Counted from the stretch's first letter, positions 40,506 to 52,834 are shown. The stretch is 64,000 nucleotides of DNA from Palaemon carinicauda (GCF_036898095.1 NC_090761.1:43378454-43442453); one strand, 5' to 3'. Program-made: numbers and translations. The notes: a model not told the origin generated them from the sequence alone.

Positions 40506-42441
40506 TTTATTCTATTTGGTTAACACGTTATGACAGTACAATTTAAAATCAACAACTGTCAAATTTCATGAGGTGAGAGTTATGGGAGTGTTGTGTTTTT
40601 AGTTCAAACACATGGTAAAGAAGCACTTCATCACTGGTTTCAATTTATCTTATGAATTATTGATCATCTTAAAATCAAAGATCAACAAAAGCTCTTGTCA
40701 TTCTAAACCAATGATGTAACTGATGTAGATTTTTTTTTCTTTTTGCAACTAGAATAATTAGAAGGTCACACTTCTTATTTATTGATATTTGCAGATAGTG
40801 ATGTTAGTAGATTGTTAATTACTGTTTATTCTGTATTTTTTTTCCCTTGTCATTTCCTTAGCAGTATTTTACTTTGATAGTAGTCTATGAAGTTGTATTT
40901 CATGGTATGTAACTGGTTTAGTGTAATTTAGATGCTGAATGATTTTAACATGCTGTATACCGAGTTAAGAAAAGAATAGGCTAAAATATGTTTATATAGT
41001 TTCAATGTTAAAGAAAAGATGTCTTGATTTTATTGAGTATTTTCATTAGCACTTTATTAGCTGTGAGGTCTTGATTGAAGGACTATTAATGATATTACTA
41101 CAATTATGTAAAAATTATTGAGACTAACACTGACTTTCTTTCAGGTTAAACTTTGCTGCTTACTCAAATGGGACAGTCTTATATCTACAATTATATTAAG
41201 GACTTTATTATTAAGAAGATGACTGCATAAGTGGAACATGGCATAATCAAGATGATTACATCTAATGGAGGATGGAGTCGTCTGGATTATCTCAAATGTA
41301 GCAGGGAGGTACTCAGGAAGATTATATCAAATGGAGCCAGGGATAGTTTCTGAGTTTGAAAATAGTTGTGTGTCTTTATGAGGCTCTTGAGTTGTTATTT
41401 TTATGGCTGGTTGATTCATCAGTAAAATTGGTTCTTGATGTTAATATAACACTGCAAGTGTAATGATTTTTGTTGATTTTATTTGAATTCCAGGGAATAT
41501 ATAACTTCTCAATATTAAAAATCACTTTAGCAAGCACATCTAGCCATTTCTCGCTTGAAATTTTTAAATAGTAAAATTAAGATGGCTTTAGATCCTAGTA
41601 ATTTACATGTAATTCCTCTCATATCTAAAAGGAGAATTTTAATTCTATTATTGAATTAGATCTTTACAATTCACAGTTAAATACAGTATATTGGCTTTTA
41701 ATTTGGATGATACAGATTGTCATTTCAGACAACATCAGCCTTTTTATATTTGCTTAAAGCCTCATAATTAAATCACAATCTCATCAATGCATTGGCATTC
41801 ATGAAAATTAGTTTTCCAAGAGCTATTTATTCAAATGATGCAAATCATATAACTTGAGTCATTTTAAGTGATAGGGATCTTGGTATTAAATTTGTTGTTA
41901 CAACTCTTACTTACAAATTTGATCGTCAGTGAACTTTAATACCTTTTTTCAAAACTGGCTAATATTGTTTCAAGTATTTTCCAATTCAGATTATTAATTG
42001 GTTAAAAACAGTAACACGATTTACCATGTAATAGCTTGTTGTGTTCAAAGGAAAAATTCATGGAAACGAATAACAATGAATAGCTATCATTCTGATAAAT
42101 AACTATAATATTTAATAGTTTAGTTTTAAAAAATATCTTATAATTAGTGAAAGTTAGCAAGAAAGCATTATTGTGGTATTTTTTTTTATTGTTGAAGCAT
42201 GGATTTTTTTATTGTTGAAGCATGGATTATTGTGATATAATCTTGGGATTGATTATCCAAGAGTTAAGATATCATTTATTGTTGGAATTCATGTCTCTGG
42301 TTTTCGGTTTGGCTTGTTGTATTTGCACCTGATAATTTCTATCAAAATGTCATGGGTAATTCCATGTAGCTATTCTAGTACTGTATGTTGGAATATTAAT
42401 CTGTAGTGCTGTAGTGCTGGGTATCTTGTCTGAAGATTTAG
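40506..42441. other. AT-rich sequence without recognised genes
   Basis: Long AT-rich stretch. A short direct repeat TTTTTTATTGTTGAAGCATGGATT occurs twice near 42,180-42,228, which is the only structure I can support. No coding frame with recognisable content. Confidence 0.55.
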
Positions 42442-42556
42442 TTGTTCCGTAACCGAAATACAAACCATGCTATTTACATAGGGTTTACTTTCGGCGTAGC
42501 TGAAATTGACGAGGCATTAGATTTTAACGAGGGTTTACTACCCCCACGCTAGTTGA
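42442..42556 (+). repeat. Solo family C ITR fragment (C4)
   Basis: TTGTTCCGTAACCGAAATAC followed by the CGTAGCTGAAAT, GACGAGGCATTAG and AACGAGGGTT blocks matches the left end of C2 (44,336-44,450). Nothing else of the element is present. It is either a terminal fragment or a relic of deletion. Confidence 0.8.
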
Positions 42557-42757
42557 GACATGGATAGCAAAATTCAGAAACAAAGGAAATAATAAAAAAA
42601 ATAAATAAACATACTACCACTTAGTACCTAGTAACAAGCACAACATTGGAAAAATTATCTAGGGGTAGAGAGCAATGATATAAACAATGACATTCCAAGT
42701 ATTATAAAATAATAAGAGAAATCCAAAAGACATTTAAATAATCTGAGCAATCAAAAA

Positions 42758-42774
42758 AAAGAGAGAGAGAGAGA

Positions 42775-42848
<74 letters not shown>

Positions 42849-42860
42849 AAGAGAGAGAAA
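42758..42860 (+). repeat. GA microsatellite
   Basis: About 100 bp of GA repeats with AAAG interruptions. No associated gene. Confidence 0.95.
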
Positions 42861-43850
42861 TATCATTTACCAAAGGCGTTCTTCCGACGAAAAGCAGAAA
42901 TTCCTAATAACTTAATTTCGAAAGCAGTAGGCCAACAAAACTTCATTACTAAAGATAACGAAAAACTGAATATGTAAGCAACATCATAAAAATAAAATCC
43001 TCTGCCAAGAAAAGACTGAGAAACTGAAAGCAAAATCTTGGTATGTATTGTTCTGGGAACAATTTAATTGATGCACAAGTTAACAAACTCGAGGCAAACC
43101 AGTTTGATGTAAAAATTATCTCAAGTTACTTACAGTAAATGCTATGGTCCATAAAGGTAAAAGTGATTGAAATTCTATTAATCATTAATGAAAAGGACGA
43201 AAAGTGTATCATGGATAAGGGTACATAGAGCATGACTTGCTAGCCTACTTTTACTGCACGAAATATTAACTATAGTTAGGAATGTAATGACAGCTGCCAA
43301 CCATTAAAGGAAATAATAATTGAATTTTGTTACATTTCTAAATTGTATGAGACATTACAGAATAAAAGATATAATCAACTTGAAGAGTTGCTGAGCTTTA
43401 TATAAGGATAGTAATCGTAAATAATGGCCTTTCATACAAATAATGAAACAAAATCTGAGTTTACATTCGTTTAGAAAACAATGTTGGTGATACCCATTGC
43501 CTTGTTTTTTAATGTGTGGTGATGGTGGACATGATACTGTCGATTTAAAAACTAAAATCTATCATAGAATGACCCAAATGTCATCTTAAAATAATTGTTT
43601 GAAGAATAGGAGGAGGATACTTGAGGGTTCCTTCAAAGAGGAGTCCAAATTAAAACTAAACAGTTAAATTGAAAGTAAACAAACGGAAAAGTTAACTAGA
43701 AGAAGCCGCAGGCCAGTAAACCAAAGGCATAAAAAGAAAAAGATTTAATGTTATGAAGTAACTATTAATAATGTGGCTTAAGGTTAAAAGTTCTCACTAA
43801 AGTACTTATGTCAAAATTTCTTTCCATACAGACCATGCTTGTTAAATCTA
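42861..43850. other. AT-rich sequence without recognised features
   Basis: No coding frame, RNA gene or repeat recognised. Confidence 0.5.
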
Positions 43851-44171
43851 TTAACCCTTTTACCCCCAAAGGACGTACTGGTACGTTTCACAAAACCCAT
43901 CCCTTTACCCCCATGGACGTACCGGTACGTCCTTGCAAAAAAATGCTATAAAAAATATTTTTGATAATTTTTTGAAAAAATTCAGGCATTTTCCAAGAGA
44001 ATGAGACCAACCTGACCTCTCTATGACAAAAATTAAGGCTGTTAAAGCAATTTTAAAAAAATATACTGCAAAATGTGCTGGGAAAAAAATAACCCCTTGG
44101 GGGTTAAGGGTTGGAAATTTCCAAGGTTAAGGGTTGGAAATTTCCAAAGAGCCTGGGGGTAAAAGGGTTAA
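43851..44171. mobile_element. TTAA-flanked MITE, piggyBac-like
   Basis: A 313-bp element between TTAA duplications (43,851-43,854 and 44,168-44,171). Its 13-bp terminal inverted repeats are perfect (CCCTTTTACCCCC and GGGGGTAAAAGGG). TTAA target duplication with ends starting CCC is characteristic of piggyBac-type transposons. No transposase frame, so it is non-autonomous. Internal features: GGACGTAC(T/C)GGTACGT occurs twice near the left end, and GGTTAAGGGTTGGAAATTTC is tandemly doubled at 44,100-44,146. Confidence 0.85.
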
Positions 44172-44335
44172 GAGAATTCCTCAGGGCCAAAGAGAAACTT
44201 GTAAAACAAAATATAACATTGAACATGATATAACAGGCAACAAACATGACAATAGATAATAAATGGATCTCATCTGGAAGCCATAATGTTTACAGTGACA
44301 AATTTCCATGATTTATAACTAATTTAGGAAACTGG

Positions 44336-44530
44336 TTTGTTCCGTAACCGAAATACAAACCACGCTATTTACAAAGGGTATTACTTTTAGCGCAGCTGAA
44401 ATGACGAGCCAATAGTTTTTAACGAGGGTTAATTACCCCCGCGCTAGTTAGCGGGGGGTGGGGAAGGGTAGCTTGCTACCCCTCCCCCCTCCACACACCG
44501 GTGACTTGCTTCACTTCACTTTTGGCTCGG
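44336..44530 (+). repeat. C2 left inverted terminal repeat
   Basis: Inverse of about 52,170-52,320, including the hairpin-prone GGGAAGGGTAGCTTGCTACC core. The same ITR is seen at 60,730-60,900 (minus strand C3) and in the solo fragment at 42,442. Confidence 0.9.
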
Positions 44531-44641
44531 CGGTGATCAGACGTGTCTGTTCATCGCCTTCGTGACAGCCTTTAATTTTCTTCTTTTTCTTTTCAGCTTG
44601 TGTGATTGGTTGGAAGTTGACCTTCAGTTATTTTCTTTAAT

Positions 44642-47600
44642 ATGCGGACATGCCCTGGAGTTGCCGGCCGTCCTTGTGGGACTTTCATGTCAGACGTGAT
44701 TACGGATCCTCACACCATCTGCTCTCAATGTCGGGGCCGACGGTGCGACCAGGATAACATGTGGCGTGAGTGCAGGGAGTGGTCTGCCTCCCAGTGGGAG
44801 AGGTTTGGCCGTCGGCGTAAGAAGAAGTCCAAGAGAGACCGTTCTCCTCCGGGGTTAGCCTTGAAGGAGGAAGGTTCTCGGGACTCTTCTTCCGCCGCCC
44901 AAACCTCCTCCGAAGCTCCCCCTCGTCCGCCTCCTAAGGAGAGTCGTCCGAGTGGGAGCGCAGGCCCTTGTTCTGTTTCCCTACCTTCGGTGGGGGGAGA
45001 GGGCGTCGCCTCCCATAGCGAGGCGGTTCCCCCTCCTCCTCCGGGGGAGGTTATTGATAATAATGCTTTATCCAGTGATGATCTTTTACAGATTTGGTCG
45101 TCCCTGGGGCTTAAGGGCTTGCCCTCCAGGGTCGCTCTTATTGACCTTGTCTCGTTGGGGGCCGCTGGTAAACAGTCGCCGGTGGTAGCGAAGGTAGACC
45201 CTCTGTCTATTGTCGACGTCGTGGTGACAAAGGCCTCCGACGTGGCTGGGCCTTCCGACGCAGGTGCTGTTGCTGGTGATGGTGCTCTAGGCTCTCCTCC
45301 TCCTTCCGTGCATCCTTCGAAGGGGGAAGTGAGTCCTTCGGTCTCAACTGCTGTCCAGCTTCCTTCTGAGGGAAGTGTTTTGACGGAGACTCCCCTTCGG
45401 AGGACCGATGGTCCCGACGATCTCCCCCGAGGCCGCCTCCGCCGTAAGGCTCACCGCCCTCTACGCCACAAGGGCCTCCCTTCCCCTTACAGGGGGACTA
45501 AGAGGCGCCTTTTTGGGTCTTCGTCCTCCGGGGGGGACTCTCCTCGTCAGCCTCAACCGACTGCTCCGCCCTCCTTGAACCTCTCTGCAGACCGCTCACC
45601 ATCTCCTGCCGGATCTTCGCCTTCTGGAGAACTCGTCACCCGACGGGCAACGGTCCCTTCGGGGCTAAGGGATTCTTCCCTTACGCGAGCAGGGCCAGCG
45701 CACAAGCGCTCTCCTGCTCGCCAGCAATCTCCTGCTCGCCAGCGATCTCCTGCTCGCCAACGCTCACCTGCTCGTCGGCTCTCTCCTGATGTTCACCCCC
45801 CTCGCCAGCGCTCTCCTGCTCGTCAGCTCTCTTCCGAGCGTCAGCGCTCATTTGAGGACCATCGCCCTGCGGTCTCTGACCGCCCTTTAGTCCCTGCTGA
45901 ACTCCCTGCTCACCATCCACCTGGTCCTGTGGCTACGCAACATCGTGCTGCGCGTGTCAGAAACACATGTTCGCCAACGCGCCAGCGATTTTCCCGTTCC
46001 TGCTCGTGAACGCGCCGCACCACCTGTCCTCTCACAGGACACGCGTCGACCTTCTGCTCGCCAGCGATCACCAGCTCGCCAGCGATCACCAGCTCGCCAG
46101 CGATCACCTACACATGCTGCCCGCCATCGCACGACCCTGCATGATCGCCCGCTTACGCATGCTGCTCCTCATCGCACTACCCTGAACGATCGCCCTCCTG
46201 CGGATGCTGATCACCATCGCACCCTTTCACGCGATCATTCACCTGCGCATGCTGCTCGCCATCGCACAACCCTGCACGATCGCCCGCTTACGCATGCTGC
46301 TCCTCATCGCACAACCCTGAACGATCGCCCTCCTGCGGATGCTGATCACCATCGCACCCTTTCACGCGATCATTCACCTGCGCATGCTGCTCGCCATCGC
46401 ACAACCCTGCACGATCGCCCGCTTACGCATGCTGCTCCTCATCGCACAACCCTGAACGATCGCCCTCCTGCGGATGCTGATCACCATCGCACCCTTTCAC
46501 GCGATCATTCACCTGCGCATGCTGCTCGCCATCGCACAACCCTGCACGATCGCCCGCTTACGCATGCTGCTCCTCATCGCACAACCCTGAACGACCGCCC
46601 TCTTGCGGATGCTGATCACCATCGCACCCTATCACGCGATCATTCACCTACACATGCTGCTCGCCATCGCTTACCATCACGCGGTCATTATCGCCAGCGA
46701 TCTTCTTCACCTACGCGGCAGCACGATCCCTCGCCGTCGCGCCATCGCTTGCGTTCGTCGCCTCGGACACGTGTTCATTTACCTGCCCACCCTCACGCCC
46801 ACTCGCCTGCGCTCCCGTGCGATCGCTCGCCTGCGCGCCCGCGCGACCGCTCGCCTGTGCGCCCGCGCAACCATTCGCCCTCGCGCGACCATAGTTCGCG
46901 GCGAATTCCAAAGCCGGTGGTAGCAGCAGGGACGCATGCTCCTAGACGGCACTCGGGATCACCTCCATCCAAGCACAGGTTGGTATTGCAGGACGAAGAC
47001 AGGTCAGTACAGCATTCTTCCCCACCTTCTTTTCAGGCAGGTACCGTCGTGTCCACTCCAAAGGATCACCCGATCCCTTTCTCCTTAGCGAGGATTTCGG
47101 ACTCTGTGTCCTTTGAGCAGCAGACTTGGTTTGGTCCGCTAGCACGGGCGTTAGTGAGGGTTATGAAACCAGCACTCGCCGGCCAGGGTAACAAACCAGC
47201 GGCTGTCTCTCCTACACTGAAGAGAAAGAGAGGAGTGGACTTCGTGGTGACTTCCCCCAGGGCGAAGTTGGTTCCCAAGAGGTCGGTCTCGAGGGTCCCC
47301 TCTCCTGCACGAGTACTCTCTCCTTCTCCCGTGGACGAGGCCTTTCCATCCTCAGGTGAGTCCAGTGGGGCGGTAGTCTTCCCCTTGGCACCAGGGGGGG
47401 AGACTTCGCTTCAGGCAGGAGAATCGTCTCGTGAGGAAGGGGCCCCTCGAACCTCGTTGTTGGGATCCTGTATCCCTCCTAGGAGGGAACCCAAGGATTC
47501 CAAGACCATCCCTAAATCCTCTGCAAGGATTCGACAGGAACCCACGACTACCCAGGGGAATATCCACGTATCACCCCAGGAAGAGATTCCTGGGGCAGGA

Positions 47601-48613
47601 GACTTAGCTGCCAGCCCGCAGGGAGGAGAACAGCAAGAGTCCGAACATGCCTTCTGGCAGGTCCTAAGCCTGATAAGGCAACTTAACAGTCTTACGGATC
47701 CAGTCATCCCCCCCCCCGTGAAGGCAAAGACACAATTCTGGATGAAGTGTTTGACGTTCGAAAGGCCCCTAAGACCAGTGCAGCTCTGCCCTGGTCTCGG
47801 GGGCTGAAGAGTGCCAGAGTTAGGGCCAATGCTCAGCTCGCACTTCTTGCCTCCTCCAGTCGTTCCACTGCCGGGAACAAACTCATCCCTCCTCCTCGCC
47901 TTCAGCAGAGGAGGTATTTCGAGATCCTGGGTGAGCACAACCTCGCTCTTCCTCTCCATCACTCTGTGGAGGAGCTGGCGAAGGGAGTTCCCTTGGAGAA
48001 ACTCTCTGCCCGGCAGGTGTCGTTCTCGGCGGCAGAGATCCTTAACCACGAGAAGGTCGCTAAGTGTGCCATGCAGGCCACTTCGTGGCTGGACTTCTGG
48101 TTAGGATCTCTGGGCATCCTATTGCGATCGGAGGACTTGTCCAAGGAGACCAATAGGAAGGCCCTAGAGACCTTCTTGCTCTCGGGCACCCGCTCCATCG
48201 AGTTTTTGGCGCACCAGGTTACCACCCTGTGGGCCAACTCGGTGTTGAAGCGTCGCGATGCTGTGTCCGAGAGATTCCATCCGAAGGTCCCCGCCGTAGA
48301 TGTGTGTAGGCTCCGACATGCCTCCCTCCTGGGGGAGAGCCTGTTTGAGCCTCAAGACTTGGAGCGAACGGCTGAGAGGTGGAGGAAATCCAGCACGGAC
48401 TCCCTCCTCCACAGGGCCCTTACAACTCGGCCCTATAAGCCTCCAGCCCCGCCACAACAGCAGCAACAGCCTCGTAAGGCTCCCAAACAGGCACCGGCAG
48501 CTAAGAAAGTGGTGTCTAAGCCCCAGCCCTTTCCAGCCAAGGTCAAGAGGGGCGGTAAGTCCTCCAGGGGAGGCAAGACTTCTAGGGGTGGCGGCCGCGG
48601 CCGCAAGCCCTAG
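44642..48613 (+). pseudogene. C2 ORF1, long Gag-like protein with RS-like repeats (two frame changes)
   Basis: Start ATG 44,642 (MRTCPGVAGR). Cys/His cluster C4, C12, H24, C27, C30, C35, C44, with DPHTICSQCRG shared with E2 and E5 Gag. The middle is rich in SPARQR-type repeats (45,700-45,850) and a 135-bp higher-order repeat (46,113-46,650) encoding three related 15-residue units. The C-terminal block includes LDEVFDVRKAPKTSAALPWS, HHSVEELAKG, LLHRALTTRPYKPP and a basic Gly/Arg tail. Frame 2 switches to frame 3 near 45,960-46,000, and back to frame 2 at a C10 run (47,708-47,717), consistent with single-base indels. Gag of this length needs both corrected. Confidence 0.85.
46113..46650 (+). 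repeat. 135-bp higher-order tandem repeat in C2 gag
   Basis: Four near-identical copies starting at about 46,113, 46,248, 46,383 and 46,518. Each copy is three diverged 45-bp units (HAARHRTTLHDRPLT, HAAPHRTTLNDRPPA, DADHHRTLSRDHSPA). The length is a multiple of 3, so the frame is kept. Shorter 18-bp units (CTCGCCAGCGATCACCAG) precede it at 46,050-46,110. Confidence 0.93.
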
Positions 48614-50675
48614 GGGTGGCAGTCCCCCTGCGTGTCCACCTGTGGGGGGATGCCTTCAGCGTTGCGTCCGCAGGTGGCAACATCTCGGGGCCGATGCTTG
48701 GACGGTCTCAGTGATCGGCCAAGGTTATCGCGTCCCGTTCACGTCATCTCAACCTCCCCTGACAGCGAATCCAGTGTCGTTGAGCTCCTATGCCATGGGA
48801 TCGGCAAAGGGGCTGGCCCTTCAGGCCGAAGTCGAGAAGGGTGCTCTCCAGGAGGTCGTGGACGGCTCTCCAGGCTTCTTCAGTCGACTCTTTCTTGTAA
48901 AGAAGGCTACTGGAGGCTGGAGACCCGTCATCGATCTCTCGGCTCTGAACAGGTTTGTCAAACAAACCCGGTTCAGCATGGAGACAGCAGACACGGTCAG
49001 ACTTGCGGTGAGACCACAAGACTTCATGTGTACACTGGATCTAAAGGATGCGTACTTCCAGATCCCAATCCATCCGTCTTCCAGGAAGTACCTGAGATTC
49101 TGCCTAGACAACAAGATCTACCAGTTCAAGGTGCTGTGTTTCGGTCTCTCCACAGCTCCTCAGGTGTTCACCAGAGTGTTCACCCTGATTTCGACTTGGG
49201 CGCACAGGAACGGCATTCGTCTCCTTCGTTACCTAGACGATTGGCTGATCCTAGCAGACTCTGAGTCGACCCTTCTTCGACACCGAGACAGGCTTCTAGA
49301 TCTTTGCCAGGATCTGGGGATCGTGGTAAATCTCGAGAAGTCCTCTCTGCAGCCGTCCCAACGACTGGTTTATCTAGGCATGCTAATAGACACCAATCTC
49401 CACAAAGCCTTTCCATCAGACGACCGGATAGCAAGGCTGAGGAGGGTGGCGGAACCTTTCCTCAGGCGAAAAGAACTCCCCGCCCAATCGTGGTTGCGTC
49501 TCTTAGGCCACCTATCCTCCCTGGCCCGTCTGGTTCCAAACAGCCGCCTCAGGATGAGATCCCTTCAATGGCGGCTCAAGTCCCGGTGGAATCAAGGATC
49601 CGATTCCCCGGACACTCTGATCCCAATGGGGTCTCTGGAACAGACGGACTTGCGGTGGTGGCTGGCCGACGAGAACCTGCGAAAGGGAGTGAGTCTTCTC
49701 GTCCTCCCCCCGGAATTGACTCTGTTTTCGGACGCGTCAAAAGAAGGGTGGGGGGCGCACGTTCTGAACCAGAGGGCCTCAGGCCTTTGGTCAGAATCAG
49801 AAAAGTGCCTACACATCAACCTGCTAGAATTGAAGGCCGTCTTTCTGGCCCTTCAACAGTTCCAACGGTTCCTGGCGGGTCACTCCGTGGTGGTGATGAG
49901 CGACAACACCACGGTAGTGGCTTATATCAACAAGCAGGGAGGCACTTTTTCGCAACAGCTATCCCATCTTGCAGTAGAGACTCTGAGGTAGACCGAAACC
50001 CACTCGATAACACTATCAGCTCGCTTCATTCCTGGCAAGAGGAATGTACTCGCCGACAGTCTGAGCAGGGCTTCGCAGATAGTGAGTACTGAGTGGTCTT
50101 TGGATCCTCAGATAGCTAACAAAGTCCTGACTTTGTGGGGTTCCCCGACGGTGGACTTGTTCGTGACAGCCTTGAACTTCAAGCTGCCCCTGTACTGCTC
50201 ACCAGTCCCGGACCCCAAGGCACTCTGGCAAGATGCTTTCCAGCAGCGGTGGGACAACATCGACGTTTACGCCTTCCCACCATTCTGTTTGATGAGAAGG
50301 GTGCTCAACAGGACCAGACTATCGGTCAACTGTTCCATGACTCTAGTAGCTCCGCTATGGCATCACGCGGAATGGTTTCCGGACCTTCTGCAACTCCTGA
50401 CGGAACTCCCAAGGGAGCTTCCTCCACGACACGAGCTTCTCAGACAACCCCACTCCGGTGTCCCTCACAGGGCCGTAGCCTCGCTTCGGCTTCACGCCTG
50501 GAGACTATCCAGCGTCTCCTCGCGGAGAGAGGCTTTTCGCAACAGGTTGCGGAGAGAATGTCTCGGCACCTGCGAAGGTCCTCTGAGGGAGTCTAGGAAG
50601 CGAAGTGGAGAGTCTTTTGTGGTTGGTGTCGTGGAAGGGGTATCTCTCCACTCGATGCCACTATTCCAGCAATAG
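48300..50675 (+). pseudogene. C2 RT / RNase H / Dam-like polyprotein with one stop
   Basis: One frame overlapping the gag end. RT: FLVKKATGGWRPVIDLSALN, TLDLKDAYFQIPIHPSS (motif A), LCFGLSTAPQVFTRVF (motif B), RYLDDWLILADS (motif C). RNase H: FSDASKEGWGAHVL, INLLELKAVFLAL, MSDNTTVVAYINKQGG. At 49,989 a TAG replaces the Trp codon that C1 keeps (LRW), stopping the protein before the last RNase H Asp (LADSLSR). The same frame continues to 50,675 through TVDLFVTALNFKLPLYCSPV, YAFPPF and LVAPLWHHAEWF (Dam-like). All catalytic residues are otherwise preserved, so the stop may be recent. Confidence 0.9.
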
Positions 50676-51544
50676 CGGACTTCCTTGTGTATCTGCGAGA
50701 AGAAATGCGCCTTTCTGTCTCGGCAGTGAAAGGCTATCGCTCAGCCTTAAGCTTGGCCTTCAGATTGAAGGGCGTGGATATTTCTTCATCGCTAGAACTC
50801 TCTTTACTCATACGTAGCTATGAGCTTACCTGCCCCCAGTCGGAAGTGAGACCCCCTCCTTGGAACGTGGTTCGAGTCCTCAGGTCTCTCAAGAGACCTC
50901 CCTTCGAGCCATTACGCCAGGCCTCCGATCGCCACCTGTCTTGGAAGACGGCTTTCCTACTCGCCTTGGCCTCGGCCAAGCGAGTTAGTGAACTTCATGG
51001 TCTCTCGTACGACATCGCCCATTCAAGGGGATGGGGGGAGGTAACGTTCAGGTTCGTCCCTGAGTTTGTGGCCAAGACTCAGAATCCTGGAGTGCCGGAT
51101 CCTCGGTTCGACTCTTTCAGGATCGCGAGTCTCCGTTCTGTAACAAACGACCCAGACCAGCTGCTACTATGCCCAGTGAGGTGTCTGAGGTACTACTTGA
51201 AGAGAACGGCTGCAGTCCGTCCTCATGTGCGAGCTTTGTTTGTGAGCACAGGCAGGACAAAGAGGAGGGTCACCAGGAACAGCATCTCTGCTTGGATTCG
51301 AAGGGTTATCCACCATGCCCTGAATCCTGACCCTCCTCCGTCACGTCGCCCTCGGGCCCACGATGTCAGGAGTATTGCTACATCCCTGGCCTTCAAGAGA
51401 AACTTCTCTGTGACGCAGGTACTTCAAGCTGGGGTCTGGAAGCGTCAAACGACCTTCACAGCCCACTACCTGCAAGACGTGACCCACAGGAGCCTCGATA
51501 CGTTCTCTATCGGCCCTGTGGTGGCTGCACAACAGCTGGTCTAA
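50357..51544 (+). pseudogene. C2 tyrosine recombinase with one stop
   Basis: From the Met at 50,357 the length would be 395 codons, close to 397 in E2 and E5. A TAG at 50,594 sits where the other family has Tyr (VYQSKW versus V-stop-EAKW). The catalytic part is intact: Arg in SAKRVSELHGL, AHDVRSIATS (His and Arg), GVWKRQTTF, and Tyr in TAHYLQDV. The end is AAQQLV with TAA at 51,542. An internal start downstream (50,687) would leave out the core-binding half, so activity is unlikely. Confidence 0.9.
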
Positions 51545-52025
51545 CCTCAGGCTCCTTTTTGGACAAGTAGCAGTAGGTTGAGGGCGTTGTTACCCGGTCT
51601 TAGTCTGTGTGAATGAAAGAGTATGTCTGACCCTTACTTCTTTCTTCATTCTCCCCTCTCTTGGGGAAGCAGCATCCTGGTCCTCGCATAGCTGACCTCG
51701 ACCTCTGCAGGTAACCCATGCTTCTTTGTGCTCCTAGTATTAAGCTTAATACTGTTGCGTCTCCCATACCCTGACGAGGTGGTATGGGGAACGTCCTATC
51801 CTAGAATTCCTATCTGAAGGTCTCAAGGTCAACTTCATAGGACGAGTCACACTCTCCTCCTCACACTACTTATGTAGGCCACTCGTTCCTAGCGATGCTA
51901 GGAACCTGTGAGGTACAGGGGCTCCCTCTCTCTAGTGCTGCTCACTAAGGGATCGAGCCCCCGGGCAAGCCGAAGTCAGTAAGGCTGGGGACTTTCCACC
52001 CTTCCTAAGGGGTAAGTCACCCTTT
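51545..52025 (+). other. C2 3' untranslated region
   Basis: Noncoding and parallel to C1 15,371-15,860 and, inverted, C3 61,030-61,530. Shared blocks include GGTAACAATGCCCTCAACCT-like and ACTTATGTAGGCC-like stretches. No A/B-type GGCGGGTGGTC motif. Confidence 0.6.
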
Positions 52026-52372
52026 GTAAATAGCGTGGTTTGTATTTCGGTTACGGAACAAATGACAAATTCGAAGATAATTTGTATTTTTCCTAACCAT
52101 ACAAACCTTAGCTATTTACACATATGTGCCCGCCATCCCTGACCCCCAAGTCAAGTCCTACCTCTAAGTGAAGTGAAGCAAGTCACCGGTGTGTGGAGGG
52201 GGGAGGGGTAGCAAGCTACCCTTCCCCACCCCCCGCTAACTAGCGCGGGGGTAATTAACCCTCGTTAAAAACTATTGGCTCGTCATTTTAGCTGCGCTAA
52301 AAGTAATACCCTTTGTAAATAGCTAAGGTTTGTATGGTTAGGAAAAATACAAATTATCTTCGAATTTGTCAT
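52026..52372 (+). repeat. C2 ICR and right ITR
   Basis: ICR: TAAATAGCGTGGTTTGTATT ... CGGAACAAATGACAAATTCG ... CAAACCTTAGCTATTTACA. It is the complement of right end plus left end, with one shared T at the junction. The right ITR follows to 52,372. Confidence 0.9.
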
Positions 52373-52834
52373 GTTCAAAAACCTAAATGCATAAAATCCT
52401 TGACGAGTTTCATTAATTCTAAAAAAAATATCTCGTCTGAAAAAAAAAAAAAAAAACGTCTTTACATAGTTCAGAATATAAAATGACAACCACAAAATGT
52501 AACTTTTGATCAGGTTCAGAGAATTAAAAATTACATTAAACATTAATTATTAATTAAAGATTTTTTTTTCTTATTACTCAAGTACAATACTCCTCGAAAT
52601 GTCCTTAAAAACAAAACTTATATCAAGTTACTTTTTCAAAGTAGGATACGAATAATTCCTTTCAGAACTTATTTTCCCAGATGATGGGTTTAACTAACAC
52701 TTATTTTTTTTGAAGCCTGAACTATAAAATAATTATTTCTAACCTAAAAAAAAAGGTTCCTATTATTCTGAAACTATGTAATGTTTACGTTTTTGTTGTA
52801 GGCTAGCTTATGCTTGAAAACCAATTACAGTAAT
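52373..52834. other. AT-rich sequence without recognised features
   Basis: Contains an A18 run near 52,440. No coding frame. Confidence 0.5.

Larger units (their letters stand above)
44336..52372 (+). mobile_element. Family C DIRS-like retrotransposon C2, full length
   Basis: About 8.04 kb. Left end TTTGTTCCGTAACCGAAATA near 44,336, ICR at about 52,026-52,119, right end AATTTGTCAT at 52,372. The ITR contains CGAGGGTTAATTACCCCCGC and the CCGGTG(A/T) block on both sides. The limits are uncertain by one T shared between left end and ICR. Gag has two frame changes, and RT and YR each carry one nonsense codon, so it is full length but inactive. The coding GC content is visibly higher than that of the flanks. 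Confidence 0.92.

Noticed and set aside
41130..41250. Possible host exon after a pyrimidine-rich CTTTCTTTCAG
   Set aside because: No open frame of useful length and no recognisable protein; acceptor-like strings are common by chance.
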